The position numbers were made by a program, and so were the translations under genes. 64,000 nt of DNA from Paramecium tetraurelia (Eukaryota; Ciliophora; Oligohymenophorea; Peniculida; Parameciidae), in the NCBI RefSeq assembly GCF_000165425.1, contig NW_001798981.1:190661-254660 (forward strand), written 5' to 3'. Shown piece after piece: positions 11,307-24,492 of this stretch. Position 1 is the first letter of the stretch; the number at the start of each line of letters is the position of its first letter. A model generated the notes under the pieces. The model made no database searches. It worked only from the letters and a program-made list of their open reading frames with translations, and was not told the origin of the DNA.

Positions 11307-13139
11307 TCATTTGCCATCAACAAGAACAGTCAAATTACGATGAGGTCGTCTGTTACCATCTTTTGGGGAATTTTTGTTTGAATTGAGTCCAGAGAGATCT
11401 TTACTTTTTTTTGGCTCTTATCCGAATCTCATAGCATTAATAAGCATAGTGACTCTTCTAGGCATAGGTAAAAAGGAATGGGAATTTTTAAAACTTAATT
11501 TTTCAATTTCTTTTTATCTTTCGTTAGTTTTATCAATAGTATTACTTTTTTCAGGCAACTGACGAAAAGAGACTGCAATTTTTGAATTTCTGGGTTTATC
11601 TTAATTGATTTTATCAGATTAAATTAATTGATGCGAAACATTAGAGTCCAATTCAACAACTAAGACATCACTTTTGACAAAGCCATTATAATTGTACCCA
11701 CCAAAAATAAAAATTTTAGTATCCAGACAAGAAGAGGAGTGTCCACATCTTCCAGGCATTTAGGCTCCTTTTAGTTCTAGTTGTATCCAAGAGGAGTTCC
11801 TTACATCAAACAAATATAAATCATTGAGGAATCCTTCAACAGTATTGTCGTCATTCTTTCCACCATAGACAACAATGGCACCCAAGGCTTCATTGTAATT
11901 CATAGAATGTTGACATCTAGCCACTTAAATTAATAAAATATGCTTACTGGGACTGCTTCCTTTGTAATCCACCAACTCAATTCGAATAGGTTTTTGATAT
12001 ACATCAATACGAATAAATGTGTCTAAATAATTTCCAAATTTGTCTTGACCTCCGAATACATAAACACCTTGATTGGAAAATTTCAGATCAGGATCTTGAC
12101 GATAAATGTCACAAAATTTGTTTTGTGTAACTAAGCTAGACTTATGAAATGCAATTCCATTGGCATATAATTCATGTGAGTCTACATTTAGAGGGATCCA
12201 TTTAGATGACTAGATGTCATAACAAATTAGATCTTTCATATAATTGCCTCTATTATCGATTCCTCCAAAGACCAGTAGGCATCTCCCAACAATTTCGCTG
12301 ATGTGACATTTTCTGGGAGATACTGTTCCTGGTTATTTGATTAATTTAATATCAAAGGATGCTTTATTAAATGACATTATCAATACTTAAAGAAATAGTC
12401 TTGACATCACTTGTACATTCACTAACTATTTTGTTATTCGATTGTTCTATATGAATTTCTCCGCCAAAAAGAATCATAAAATTCTTGTAGATTCCAGCAG
12501 TATGATGAACTCTATACCCATGGATTGATTTTTCATCTAATTTTTGAGGACTCCACTTGTAAAACTCTATGTAAATTATTATTCCATATTACATTTATCA
12601 ATAATAGCCACACACAAATCTTCTTATTAGACAGAACTAGACCCTCCATACAAATAAAGTTTTCTATCGAAGGTGACCATTGTACTTCCGTCCCTTGAAC
12701 AAGGACCCCAGAAGTTATAATCATAATTAAAAGCATAAGCAAATTGCTTTTTAATTTAACTTAATGCAACTTATGATTCAAGTATTCTTTTTTATAATTG
12801 CTAAGCATCAGTGTTTCTTTCTTACAATTACTAAACACCTCCTAATCTTACCTATTTTCTTAGCAACTCTAACTTTTATTAATCTTAATATGCTAAAGAA
12901 GGGTAGACTTTGATTCCATTAGTTTAAGAATGAATTTTTTTTAAAGCTTATTTGACTTGGTTCAATTGACTCTCCTCTTATTATTTGTATTGCTTTCTCA
13001 TTTTGTGAAATGTCTCTCTATTGTGAATTAATTACAATTTTCTAGATGTATTGAATTTTTCTTGATCGACGGTTTCCAATTCCTACTCATCCAAGGATGG
13101 CTCTCCAAAGAGATATTTACTATAATTATTCCAAACCAT
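11307..13139 (-). CDS. Kelch-repeat beta-propeller protein
   Basis: 593 aa after removing a 26-nt and a 25-nt intron (the second ends AAG). Residues 1-150 are a Gln/Lys/Glu-rich helical region that starts MVWNNYSKYLFGEPSLDE. From about residue 160 there are repeated kelch units with Gly-Gly doublets and conserved Arg/Trp spacing: LYLYGGSSS, MILFGGEIH, LLVFGGIDN, VYVFGGQDK, IVVYGGKND and IFIFGGYN, i.e. six blades. The tail after the propeller is basic and unstructured. Kelch propellers serve as protein-binding platforms; no BTB or catalytic domain is visible, so the partner is unknown. Start ATG 13139-13137 is the first in-frame Met. Confidence 0.8.
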
Positions 13140-13503
13140 TTTGGATTGTTAGAAGGATCGTTTTAATTCTGAAACTGCCCCTTGATTCAGTTCTCGAAAG
13201 GAAATAAAACTTTGGACTTCACTATCTGGTTAAATTTGAAGCAATTCACAATTCTCATTTATCGCCATTGGGTAAAACTGATTCAATGACAAAGGACTTA
13301 ATTTGTTGTGAGTCTTTTTATATTTTTCGAATAGAGTTGTTATGTCCATTCTTGCGTTTGAATGAAAAGAAAGAGAATCAACTTTTGGACTGTAGATATC
13401 CATTATATAATTATTATTATTATGTAGAAATCCTGGGAAACCTTATGTAAGAATCTCAGAAGTCCTTTCCTTTAACATTTCTTGGATATTTAAACTCTCA
13501 TCG

Positions 13504-15145
13504 ATGAACTTGCTCAATAAATAGATCAACCTTAAGTATCTCATGAAATCGCAATTCAAATTTAAGAAATGATATCCCAAATCGTTTAGATGTACATTCA
13601 AATACTAAGTTTAGTATAGATATTGAACACTAAAATCTACTCGATGGTTTCGAACAGAGTGTCTTGTTATTTGCATAAATAGATTCAGATGATCGTGTCA
13701 AGTAGTTTGAAACATTAAATCTCATTTAAGAGTTGTTTAATAAACTAGCTCTATCCTATTTCTATAGCGATGATCTCCTGGAGGAGAAGAAGGTTTAAAT
13801 GCCCATAAATGATGGCACTTCGACTTGTTCTGATTTCTCAGATGATAATTTTGAAGTAGAAGACTTTGAAGCTCAAGTAGCTCAAGAGCTCTTTCAATAA
13901 ATTAAAGGCAAACTACAGGAACCAGAAATCGAGTAGAAATGTTACCAATTCTAATTTACAATCTTCTAGGAGGAATTGAACATTATGGACTTTTTTAACG
14001 ATTCACTTGAATTGTAAATTAAGGAGTATGATGTCATTGTGTTTTTAAATTATTCAGGACTCCTCCAGAAATTGATGAATTATAAGTAGGACAATCAATT
14101 GGAATTCTTTGTTGGTCAATTGTATATAATACTAAACAAAATTAAAAATGATGAAGTAGATTCATTGATAGAAACTAATTGTTTTGAACTTAAATACAGT
14201 AGACTCTCACAAAGGAAATTCTTGAGGTGTAAGATCCTCTCTAACTTATACACTAAATTAGTATATGAGAAATTGGATAGATGGAGAAAGACTCAACATA
14301 TTCAAGAAATACAAGGCGAGAATTTAAAAGCCTTGAGACGTTTCATTGTTTAGCATAAGGCTCCTTTAAGTAGATGGGAAGTCAGTATTCTATCTATTCA
14401 AGATGTTCAAATCAATAATGAAAATATTCTTGACAAATTTCAAAAATTAGTCATTGCCCTATCACTCCCTTATGACTTGCTTTTAGAGAATTTCAACATT
14501 TTGGATAAATTGTATGTCAATTTACAATAATTCTAAAAATGGTTTAAATTGAGTTCAATTCCATTTACAGTCTCTGAAATCTCTTCACTATTTAAAGAAG
14601 TCAGTTAAACATATGGTTACTATACTAATTCAGGTATCAAAGTTATTCAAAGGGTTGATTTCTATTAGTTTTTAGAAGCTGTTTACGCTCCTAATTAAAA
14701 CGAAAAGACTGCCAAGGAAAAGCCTGAAGTAAAAAGTGTCAAATATAATGATGAAATTACTATCCAACAGTATAATCGTCACCTATAACTTAAAGTCAAT
14801 GATTTGTAATTATAACTTAATCAAAAAAACGCGACTGTCGATTAACTAAAAAAGGCTCAACAGGAAACACAATAAACAACTAGAATCAAGACCAAATCTA
14901 ATAATGAGATAAAGGATAAGGAATCTGAAATCAAAATTGAACTATTACATTAAGCAGAAATCAACTCCATTAACAATGAAACTTAGTAGCAACTTAAAGT
15001 AGTAGAACTTAAATGGAAAAATAAAACCAAAGACTTGTTGTTTGACTTAGAAAATAAAGATAAATAGATTGATCAATATCGACAGCAAATTGAAGCTTTA
15101 ATGAAAGAACTTGAATGGGTAAAAACAGAAAGAAAGACCAAATGA
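13504..15145 (+). CDS. Hypothetical coiled-coil protein
   Basis: 536 aa in exons 13504-13535 and 13567-15145 with a 31-nt intron. The N-terminal two thirds are helical and acidic in places (SDFSDDNFEVEDFEAQVAQE). The last ~150 residues form a long, highly charged coiled coil of Gln, Lys, Asn and Glu. I do not recognise a family. The 5' end is uncertain: an open frame of another phase (about 13286-13505) precedes the chosen ATG and could be an extra exon. It is divergently placed 364 bp from the kelch gene start, so both probably share a promoter region. Confidence 0.6.
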
Positions 15146-15410
15146 ATCTTATATCACTTTAATATTTATAATATAACAATAATCATATGTCAATTTCAAT
15201 CAGAGATAAATTGAATTCTGAGAAAGGCTAATAAATGGTAAATTATTCATATAAAAGTGCATTATTGTCTCAATATTTGTGTAAAAAGGAATAGAATTGA
15301 TTAGCATTATTGTATTCAACTATTAAATGCTTTAGAAAGTTAAAATGCCTGATTGTATATAGATGCTCTAGTTTCATGATTAATTAATTATTTTAAATTT
15401 CTATTTAATT

Positions 15411-15612
15411 TCAACTAATATTTACTCTCCAATCTTGGCTCATGTATTCGATTACATCAACACATTTACTTATTTCTTCAATAGTTTTAACCCTTTCTTT
15501 TAAATCAACTAGTTGATTCATACCAATCTATTATATCTGCGTAAAAATGAACCTTTCTCGTACATAATTTAAGCCTAAGCCTTAATTTAAGTTGAGATTC
15601 TCTCAAATTCAT
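15411..15612 (-). CDS. Very small hypothetical protein (58 aa)
   Basis: ATG 15612-15610, a 25-nt intron starting GTT (about 15528-15552) and TGA 15413-15411 give 58 codons in frame. The peptide starts MNLRESQLKLRLRLK and continues as one amphipathic helix (NQLVDLKERVKTIEEISKC). It resembles small helical subunits of larger complexes, but no family is recognised. Support is the in-frame splice and the coding-like composition; the opposite strand is less convincing. Confidence 0.45.
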
Positions 15613-15781
15613 TCTATTTAATCACTTACCTCTATAAAAGAGAATTACATTTTCTAAGTCCATAGACAATAAGAATATCTTCAAATCTAATTCATGAAAA
15701 AGGGCTAAATTTTTAGTTAGATATATACTACTCCTAAACAAAAGCATACATTCATTGTAATTAAATAATATAAAACTAATT

Positions 15782-16141
15782 TCATTATATACAATCATTT
15801 TTCATTCTTAGTCTCAAATAATAACTAAATTGTTTTGCATTTTAACTTTAATACTTTTATTACTAATAGCAAGATTGCACTTATTTCTTTAAATTTTCTA
15901 TATACTCTTCAAGGAAATCAAATTTATCAAGTTGCTCCAATATCTCAAAAGGCAAATCCCATTTTACATTGACTTGGCCATAATCATTTATCCATTGAAT
16001 AAGATTCTCGATTCTTGTTTTAGTATTTTGAATAGCGATTGCCCACTTTTTTTGATTCTCTCCAAAATCCTTTCTTCTATTTTAATAAGCATCTTTTAGT
16101 TCCTTGATTTCCTTTTTAATCAATTTTAAGTTGTCTAACAT
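15782..16141 (-). CDS. Small helical hypothetical protein (119 aa)
   Basis: An uninterrupted frame of 119 codons, ATG 16141-16139 to TGA 15784-15782. The N-terminal helix (MLDNLKLIKKEIKELKDAY) is followed by the motif NQKKWAIAIQNTKTRIENL and WDLPFEILEQLDKFDFLEEY; the tail is Gln-rich. No family recognised. It stands 70 bp downstream of the PB1-protein stop on the same strand, with its own short upstream region. Confidence 0.55.
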
Positions 16142-16210
16142 AATTTAGAAATGGTCAAAATGCCCATTGTTATTATTTTATTACATATATTAATATTATT
16201 AATATTTTAT

Positions 16211-17096
16211 TCACTCTGTTTCATCTTCTATTTTATCCAATTCTCCTCTTAATTTTTGTAATTTCTCTCTATGATTTTACAACTTACTACAAGATGTCTC
16301 TGAATACTTCTTAGCCTCTTATTCTTTCAATTCAATTTGATGTCCGACCTTTGCTAAACTTTATTTAGTTTGATTCCATTTCTTATAATTTTCAGAATGC
16401 TGATTTTTTCTTTCCTCATAGATTTAATGGAAGATATCATGAATTTCTTTTTGAACAGTTCTCAATTAGGTTTCAAATCCCTTCTTATCCTATTGTATTA
16501 TTTCAATAATTTACTTCAATGTATAATAATTAATCTTCCTTTTCTTTAATTCTATCGAACAATCTAGCCTCGTTTAAAGAAACTTCAAAATCTGGTAGAG
16601 GATCTGGTTTATAGTGTTCAAGTCTTTATTGCTCCGATTTTAAATACAAAATTTCATCTTAATTTTCTTTTAGTTTGCTGGCAATCTCTTTCTCCAAATT
16701 TGCAATTGTAAGTTCTTCATTATCAATAGCCTGTATAATTAGTATTCATATTACATTTTATTTCTTTTATTGCTACTCTTTAATTTTTTTAAGCTTAATT
16801 TCTTATCTTTTCTTTTCCTTCTCCAACTCCTATTATTTTTGTTCATCTTATCTTGCTTTCATTTGAATTGTTATTTTATCGGGCTCGTTCTAAATGATCA
16901 AATTATATATTATTACAATTGCATACAAGTCACTGGTGTTTGACACTTAAATTATATCACCTTCCTCATCCTAATACGATAATTCAATTTCTTGAATAGT
17001 TTAATATTTTTGTAATATCTCTTGTATAAGTTCCTCATACGTAGAAATAGTATTGTAAATAGAAGTTTCTCCATTGTATTAGATTTAAAAATCCAT
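16211..17096 (-). CDS. PB1-domain coiled-coil protein
   Basis: 269 aa once introns of 27, 24 and 25 nt are removed; the sum is in frame. Residues 1-70 look like a PB1 domain: strand (MDFQIQYNGETSIYNTIS), helix (TYEELIQEILQKYQ) and the acidic OPCA-type loop (SYQDEEGDIIQVSNTSDLY). PB1 domains form front-to-back heterodimers and polymers. The rest is a continuous charged coiled coil (KARQDEQKQQELEKEKKRQE and onward). The combination suggests a scaffold or filament protein. PB1 recognition is by pattern; the first-strand lysine typical of type II PB1 is not obvious, while the acidic cluster of type I is. Confidence 0.62.
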
Positions 17097-17613
17097 TGAT
17101 TTAAAATATTAGTATGTATTTTTAATTTCTTTGATAAATTTCAAAATAAACACATTATAGAATTATGTTAATACCATTACATATCATTCTTTATGGACTA
17201 GAAATTCGAGAATAAAGTGTTTTTTCTGTTCTTAATCAAACAGGAAATGAAATAAAAAGGAAAATGATTGTAACTCAACTGATTTATGTTAATTATATAT
17301 ATAACTAAAATGGTATTCAATATTATATCTATAATTTATGTCCATAATTAATTTAAATTAATTTTGAAGGTAAATACTTCTTTGATCTCATTTATATTAA
17401 AATATAATTTTATTCAAAGAAATAAATAATTTTAACAAAATTATTAATTGGTCAAAACAAACATTAGTAAATTAATCAAATTACTTAAACAGCTATTATT
17501 TAATCAAATAGCTATGATATTCGAGTTATAATAAATCAAATAACTTTAAATGAATTTATAAATAATAATTTTATAATATTACTTTGGTTTAAATTACAAT
17601 AGCAAATAGATTG
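17097..17613. other. Intergenic, very AT-rich
   Basis: About 500 bases of short A/T tracts between two minus-strand genes. No frame of interest, no repeat or hairpin that stands out. Confidence 0.5.
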
Positions 17614-18057
17614 TCATAAAAATTCAAGATTTAGTTTAGTATGCTTTAAATTAGATGATGGTTTTTTTTTGGCGAATTTCTGACAATAACAATTAACTAA
17701 TTCTTTGTATTTGACTTCCTTAATTTATTTGTGTTATGCTACTTTGATTTATAATTTATTCGTGTATTGCTACTTATCCTTATATGAGAATTAATCTTCA
17801 AATGCAAATACAATATCCTTATCTGTTTCAAGTTTATATTTAACTTATATCGGCTCATTTTTTTATTGTTATTTGATTTGATTATAAAATTGCAGAGATT
17901 TTGCTCTTTGAGTTCTTGTAGTTTTATTGAGAATCATTTATAGATATAATTTAGGATCCATATTCATATTGACATCCTGGTCATTATTAAAGATGCTGGG
18001 TAGGAAGATTTTGTTTTTTGTGTTTTCTAAGCTTAGATTTCTTTTCTTTATTGACAT
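17614..18057 (-). CDS. Hypothetical basic protein (147 aa)
   Basis: An intronless 147-codon frame, ATG 18057-18055 to TGA 17616-17614. Basic N-terminus (MSIKKRNLSLENTKNKIF), a helix with NKTTRTQRAKSLQFYNQIKQ, and a Lys-rich C-terminus that includes CYCQKFAKKKPS. No domain recognised. Its start lies 23 bp after the stop of the APC5 gene on the same strand. Confidence 0.55.
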
Positions 18058-18080
18058 TTATTTATATTAATTATTATATA

Positions 18081-20114
18081 TCACAAATTACAACTAAATA
18101 ATGATTGTATATTGTTTAGGAAACGATACAAGTATTCTACGATTCCAATTTCATTTATCTTGAAGAAGATCAAATTCGTATTCTAATTACATTAACTAAT
18201 AAGGGAATCAGCTTTATTAAATTGTTCAGCGCAATAATCTCTCTGGTCGAACTATTCTAAAGAAAAATGAATGCATAAAATTACCTAATTAATCATAAAT
18301 GAAGGCCATCTCATAATAATTTTATTGTATCATAGTGATCCAACCAACTTAAATGGCAAAATTAATGGATGTGGCATAATACTTAATGTTCTTATAAGTA
18401 CGAGCCATAAGATTCCAAAACTTAGCTTGAGTAACGCAATTGGATTATGATAATTCATACAAATTGATATTATTTAATTTATCTTAAGCTTCTTGAATCT
18501 AATCCTATTGGATATTTCTTTCAATTTTATTCAGTTTGTATTCCAGATATTATTGATTCAAATGAAATTGCTTGCATAATTTAATAATCTCCAGATCATT
18601 CTCTCCATCCTTTAATAGTTACTTGACTCTAAGTTTAGGATCTTATCATATGAATATCTTACTCTTAATTGGTACAATTTGCAAGGATTCAGAAATGTAA
18701 GGATCAGGATTCATTTACAATAATTGTATCATAATCTACTTAATGTATTTAATTGAGATTGGTTCATTGATAATTTCAAAGTATTCCAGACATATATTCA
18801 AAATGACTAAGATTGATTATTCACTCAAATTATAGGTGGTTTCAAAACATTATTAGAATTGTGACAATGTGTACAAAGGTTGATGCAAGGCTATTTGACT
18901 CAAGGCTTCTAATTGAAGAGAAAGAGTCTAATCATTTTAATCAAATTGCTGTAATTAATCCAATGCATTTTGAATCATGGTTGAATTGCCGTAATTGTTT
19001 GCACATACCAATTAGTATGCAGTGATGGACTATTCAATGTCTGGACTGTGAGACTGTAAAATCTATTTCAAACTCTAATGTATTATGTCTTTCCAATTGA
19101 TATGCTTCTTCTTCAACAATGAATAATTAATTTATTTGTATCTTACTTGTGACCCGTAGATCAAAGCACTCTATAATCTATGTTATGGACTCAACTATTG
19201 AGCATGATTCACAGCATATTCTAATAATAGAGTAGCCTATAAAAATGAACAATCAGTTTACTTATTTTTGATAATTGTTGCGATATGCGATTTCAAAGAG
19301 ATTGAGCAAACAAAGATTAATACTTTGTTTCATCAGATACAGTCTATGACAATCTCAAACCTTCAGATAAACTATTCAAAGCTTCATCATAGAAATTCAT
19401 CTTCATGTTGAGGTAGATGGAGTTCATAATACAATGATTCACTTTTTTGGGCACAAGAGTGTTCAATGTCATATCGTAATATTTACGAGAGAATTTTATA
19501 GCTCTAAATGGATATCGTAATATGGCATATAAGAGTGCTTTAAGAAAGCTGACTTTACAATTCTCATTCAAATTTGGTTACTCGATTATTTGTTTCAACT
19601 CTTCTAAATTTACATAGCTTGAACTCGCTAGCAAGTAGAATGCATAAGATACTTTGTAATTTAGTGAGTAAGAACTCGATGTATGAATCAGTTAGGAAGG
19701 GATTGTTTTGGAGATGATTGTCTTGACCTTCTCTGAAATCACTCCAAGATTTTAACATTTGATTGAAATCCATTTGATTGAATAGCAATAGCATATTCCT
19801 AAAGAACAAATCAACAACACTGCCTCCTGGAGTTTTCTATTATTATTTTTCACGAAGTGCTGCTATTACAATTAATTCATTACTTTCTCCTATTATCTTA
19901 TGGAATTTATTCATAGAGGTAATCTGTAACAATTCAGGTTCAATGTGGCTGAGGATTGTATTTTGCAATGTTGGATTATTCACAATCTCCATAACATCAT
20001 GAATCTTATGTAATATAAATTATGAGTTACTTTTAAATACTCAGTCAAGAGATCGTAAACTTATTGACTAGGTTTCCTTAATAGGAGGATCAATAAAATG
20101 AGATTGTTGTTCAT
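18081..20114 (-). CDS. APC5: Anaphase-promoting complex subunit 5 (APC5)
   Basis: Structural subunit of the APC/C ubiquitin ligase that drives mitotic exit. Six introns of 21-28 nt give 626 aa in frame. Key match: after an N-terminal helical domain, YLNMKMNFYDEALNSLSEGL corresponds to the APC5 TPR containing FGHYQQAELALQEAI. Further on, HINWKDIIHQSLKQILQ and CANNYGNSTMIQNALDQL match the human LLHWKHSLSEL and RLYGRSTMALQQAQ segment. The C-terminal EQFNKADSLISQC matches ENLNEAKNYFAK. Human APC5 is 755 aa; the Paramecium version lacks some repeats. The fourth splice (GTCATA...AAAG, 28 nt) is the least certain. The call is by alignment by eye. Confidence 0.68.
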
Positions 20115-20334
20115 TAATTTTTCAAATTTAAAATATTTTATCTAATTATTATTATACACTCCCTAGAGTTTCTAGTATATGTGTATTACCATATTTTCAA
20201 GATAGTCTTAAAATACGAACGAGGGCAATATCAAGATAGCATTCCAACATCTTTAAACAATATGTTGAAATACAGTAACTCTATGTTTTTATCTCTTTTT
20301 ATTGGGTTCTATTTATAAATAAATTCAATATCAA

Positions 20335-21614
20335 ATGGGAGGAAAAGAATCAAAAGCTTAAAAAAATAATGACACTTAAAAAATTAGTCAAATATACACT
20401 GAAGAAGTAGAGAAGCCAGAGAAATATCCTCCTTAAGTAAAACCCTTAGAGAAGGTGAGTAACCCCTTTCCAGAAATACCAAATTACATGGATATGTTGA
20501 CTTAGGTGTTACCTGTGAACAAATATCCAAAAGTCCCCAACTATTTGACACATGAATTAATAACCGATCTGAAAATGCTAAAACACCTTTTAACAACAGC
20601 TTCGACTTGCTTGTAGAAATCAAGTAAAATCAATATCGATCAACCTCTGTATTCATCTAGATTGATAGAAGTCAATGATCATCAGAACAAATTAAAATCA
20701 TTTCAATCATCATTGCTCAATGAGATTCAGACTGGACAGCTATCCCAAATAATAGAGAAAGATCAAGAAGAGTTGACCAAGATTAAGTTAAGTCAAGTGA
20801 TAGAGAGTTTGAAATTGATTGCCAAATATGCGTTCTATTGTTAGGGCTTATTGTAGAAGATTCCTGAAACATCGAAAGAGTTTTTGGTTTCACTAAACAA
20901 TCTCATATTGAGTACCAACATGAATTCTATTTTGTTGCAATATATTGGATATTACGATGAGGGCAATTAAGCTATCAGACAAAACGCTTAGACTCTATTC
21001 AAGTAGTTTTTGGAGTCTCAAGAGTTCAGCTAAGTAATTCTGAAATATTTGGACATTGTGAAAGAACAACTAAACAATGTTGTGCCTATTTTATAGAATC
21101 TGAACGATTGTTCGAATATATTCTAGTTTGAGGAGGAAAATGACGAGACTTTCATTTAAATTTATTAGAAAATCCAATCGGAACCAAAAAAATAAGAGTT
21201 CCACATAAAATAACTATTTGAACAAAAGTATTTATTAATTCTATGACAAGACAATTCTAATCGAAGGGATTGGAGAAGGCTGAATAGATTTTGGAAGACT
21301 AGAAATACGAGAACTTTGTATAAACAAAATTGGATGACAGTGAGGGATCGAAGTAGTTCACTTTGTTATTGAGACAGTTCATAGATATTTTGGAGGAGAA
21401 AACTGAGAATTGGGAGAATGTGCTGAGAGTTACTCTCATGGCAACTACTGAGAAGGATAAAATCAGGTTGCTTCTGTGTGAGTTTAGCAAGTTGTAAATC
21501 CAATCGTCTTTGCATTTGGTGCATTTTTGTATCAATGAACTATAATACAAAATGGATTACGGCCATTCATTTGCTCAACTATAGAAGTTTGTTCAGATAA
21601 TAGATAAAATATGA
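20335..21614 (+). CDS. Hypothetical protein with N-myristoylation signal
   Basis: 418 aa, one 23-nt intron near 21221-21243. The start MGGKESKAQ fits the N-myristoyltransferase consensus (Gly2, Ser6, basic residues nearby), so membrane attachment is likely. The body is helical without membrane segments and has Pro-rich stretches early (YPPQVKPLEKVSNPFPEIPN). It ends in a long helix (FAQLQKFVQIIDKI). I do not recognise the family. The next gene's ATG follows 20 bases after its stop. Confidence 0.65.
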
Positions 21615-21633
21615 TATAAATTAAATATATATA

Positions 21634-23027
21634 ATGAATGCTCCATTCCCAGAAAAGATGATAGAGAAATTTGTACAGTTTATTATCTTAACTCTTCATA
21701 GAATAAGCAAATGGAAGTATTTGTTAAACATGAAGAGTTGCTTTTGAAGTAGAGACAGGTTTACGAGTCAAAACTTAATAATGTGTTTGATCGAAATTTG
21801 CAACTGGAAGAGAAGGATAAAAGTGTGCATGAACAAGTACTCATTGATTCAAATAGATCTTATCATCGAGATACCAGAATGAATAGTTGAAAATATAACA
21901 GGAGAGGTTGAAGCATTTCCAGGAATTATAGAAATAAAAGAAAGATAAAAAATAAGCAGCAAATGAATTATGGTAATAAGAACAGAAATAACACGAGAAG
22001 GATATACAATAGAAGTTGTTTGAAATACAATAAAAGATCAAGTATGAAGAATTCAAAAGGAAGACAGATGAGTTGATGAGTCAATTGGACAATAATTTAA
22101 GGAATATCAACTTGCGTTATCTTGAGAAACAAGAGAAGAAGGAGAAATACTTAAATGATTTCATTAACTAGAAACAACAGACTCTGAATACTTCGATGCA
22201 GATTACTGAATCTCATCATCAAAATGTTTATTCTAATTATTAATAATAAATGAAGAGAATTTAGGAAGTAAAAACATTGTTAAAGTTAGATCTGCTAATT
22301 GAAATTGAAAAAATATTAAAGTAAAATTAAACAGATTAATCAATAAAAGCTATCCTAAATCGACTAACTCACTCAGAAGGCACATCAGAGTTCTGAACAT
22401 TAGGAGAGCATCAAATATCGATCATATCAAATCTACCAAACTTAATTGTAAAAATTACAAAACAAGATGAATTACTTCTAAGATAAGATCAATCAAATTG
22501 AAAAGAAGAGACTACAACAGCTTTAAATGAATTATCTACAAGAACAGGACTTGAATCAAAAGCGAAATGATGTCAGAGCCAAATCTGAAAATATTTATAG
22601 GAATAAATCTATTAACATTTTGAACAAATAATTGGAGAAGGAGAAATCCTTTCAATTGGTACAACAATAGAATCAAATGGAATTACAGTAGAAATTGCAG
22701 AGATTAAATGAAAAATGGTAAACCCAACAGAACTAAGTTCAAAAAGCTGATCAGTTGAAACAATCCTATTTTTCATCATTAGAACAGAAGATTACCTAGA
22801 GAGATTAGAGATTGCAAGATTAGATGTACTAGAATTATCATAACTATAGATAAAACAAATTGGACATTCAAAAGAGAAGATTGAAAGTTATTGAAGATAT
22901 GGAGAAACAAAAGCGAGATCTATTACTTAAATTGGATCAAGACAAAGTTCCATTTACAAATACCTCTGAAATGAAGTATCTGTATAGCACTCCCAAATAA
23001 TAGTAATCTAAATTGTTTATTACATGA
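21634..23027 (+). CDS. Hypothetical coiled-coil protein
   Basis: 440 aa after introns of 29, 20 and 22 nt; the exon sum is in frame. Nearly the whole chain is Gln/Lys/Glu/Asn-rich helix, for example EELLLKQRQVYESKLNN, KDKKQAANELWQQEQK and KDLLLKLDQDK-like endings. It resembles ciliary or basal-body coiled-coil proteins in composition only. It is tightly packed between the myristoylated protein (20 bp) and NFS1 (21 bp), all on the plus strand but with no sign of an operon. Confidence 0.62.
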
Positions 23028-23048
23028 TTATAACATATATATAAATAT

Positions 23049-24334
23049 ATGAGAAAAATTATATACAAATTTTCAAGACCCACTTATCTTGATTTCTAAG
23101 CCACGACTCCCACAGACTACAGAGTATTAGATGCGATGTTACCCTATCTAACCAATCAGTATGGTAATCCTCATAGTAAGACACACTCATTCGGATGGGA
23201 AACTGAAAAAGCAGTAGAAAATGCAAGATCCTAAGTTAATTATTATACTAATTATATAGATAGCCAATTTAATTAACACACAACCTTAAAGCATCATTTT
23301 CACATCTGGGGCAACAGAAAGCAACAATGCTGCATTAAAGGGTTTATACGGCTTTTATGGAAAATAGAAGAATCATATCATCACAACTCAAACTGAACAC
23401 AAATGTGTGTTAGACTCTTGTAGATATCTAGAAGAAAAAGGAGTAGAGGTAACATACTTGCCAGTTGATTCCAATGGCTTGATTTCGTTGCAACAATTAT
23501 AGGAATCTATCAAATCCAATACATTGTGTGTGAGTGTTATGCTTGTGAATAATGAAATCGGAGTCATTTAAAACTTGAAAGAGATTAGCAGAATATGTCA
23601 TCAACGAGGAGTCTATGTTCATTCTGATATGGCTTAAGCTATTGCTAAAATCCCAGTTGATGTTTAAGATCTCGATATAGATTTAGGTAGTATTTCAGCT
23701 CATAAACTGTATGGTCCCAAAGGAATTGGAGCATTATATGTGCGAAGAAAACCAAGAGTTAGATTATAGCAAATAATCCATGGAGGTGGATAAGAAAGAG
23801 GGTTAAGAAGTGGTACTCTTGCACCTCATTTATGTGTGGGATTCGGCAAGGCTGCAGAAATTGCATTAACTGAATTACCATATGATATCTAACATGTTGA
23901 TAAATTATACAATAGACTATTGACTGGTATCAAAGAGAAGATTCCTTAAATTCAAATAAATGGCTCATTAGAACATCGCTACAAAGGAAATTTGAATGTG
24001 TCATTTGCTTTTGTGGAAGGGGAATCTTTGATTATGGCTATCAAATAGGTTGCAGTCTCCTCTGGATCAGCTTGCACATCTGCCTCTCTTGAACCGTCAT
24101 ATGTCCTAAGAGCATTAGGAGTCTAAGAAGATATGGCTCATACTAGTTTAAGAATTGGCATAGGGTATTTTCGAATCTCATTTATTTAGACGATTCACTA
24201 CTGAAAAAGAAGTTGATTTTTTACTTGATTAGTTGAGTGGCGCTGTTAGAAAGTTGAGAGAAATGTCTCCTTTATGGGAAATGCATTAGGAGGGAATAGA
24301 TATTAATAAAATTGAATGGACTCAACCACATTGA
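23049..24334 (+). CDS. NFS1: Cysteine desulfurase NFS1 (mitochondrial)
   Basis: PLP enzyme that takes sulfur from cysteine for Fe-S cluster assembly and tRNA thiolation. 411 aa, with 25-nt introns at 23235-23259 (starting GTT) and 24165-24189. Conserved blocks: [55 protein letters not shown], the PLP-lysine block [23 protein letters not shown] and the active-site Cys loop [14 protein letters not shown]. The 10-residue basic start ([10 protein letters not shown]) is a very short leader for mitochondrial import. Length matches the IscS/NFS1 core. Identity is firm. Confidence 0.95.
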
Positions 24335-24492
24335 ATTTATATTTGATTTAATATATGTTTAAATAAACTATGATTATGTGTTTTTTTCATATAAGATAAT
24401 ATTCCTATTATAGATTCTAAGTTTACAAGAGAGAAAAACAATAAAATTAGTGATTCAAATAAAATTTTGGAATTTTAAAATATTTTATATAA

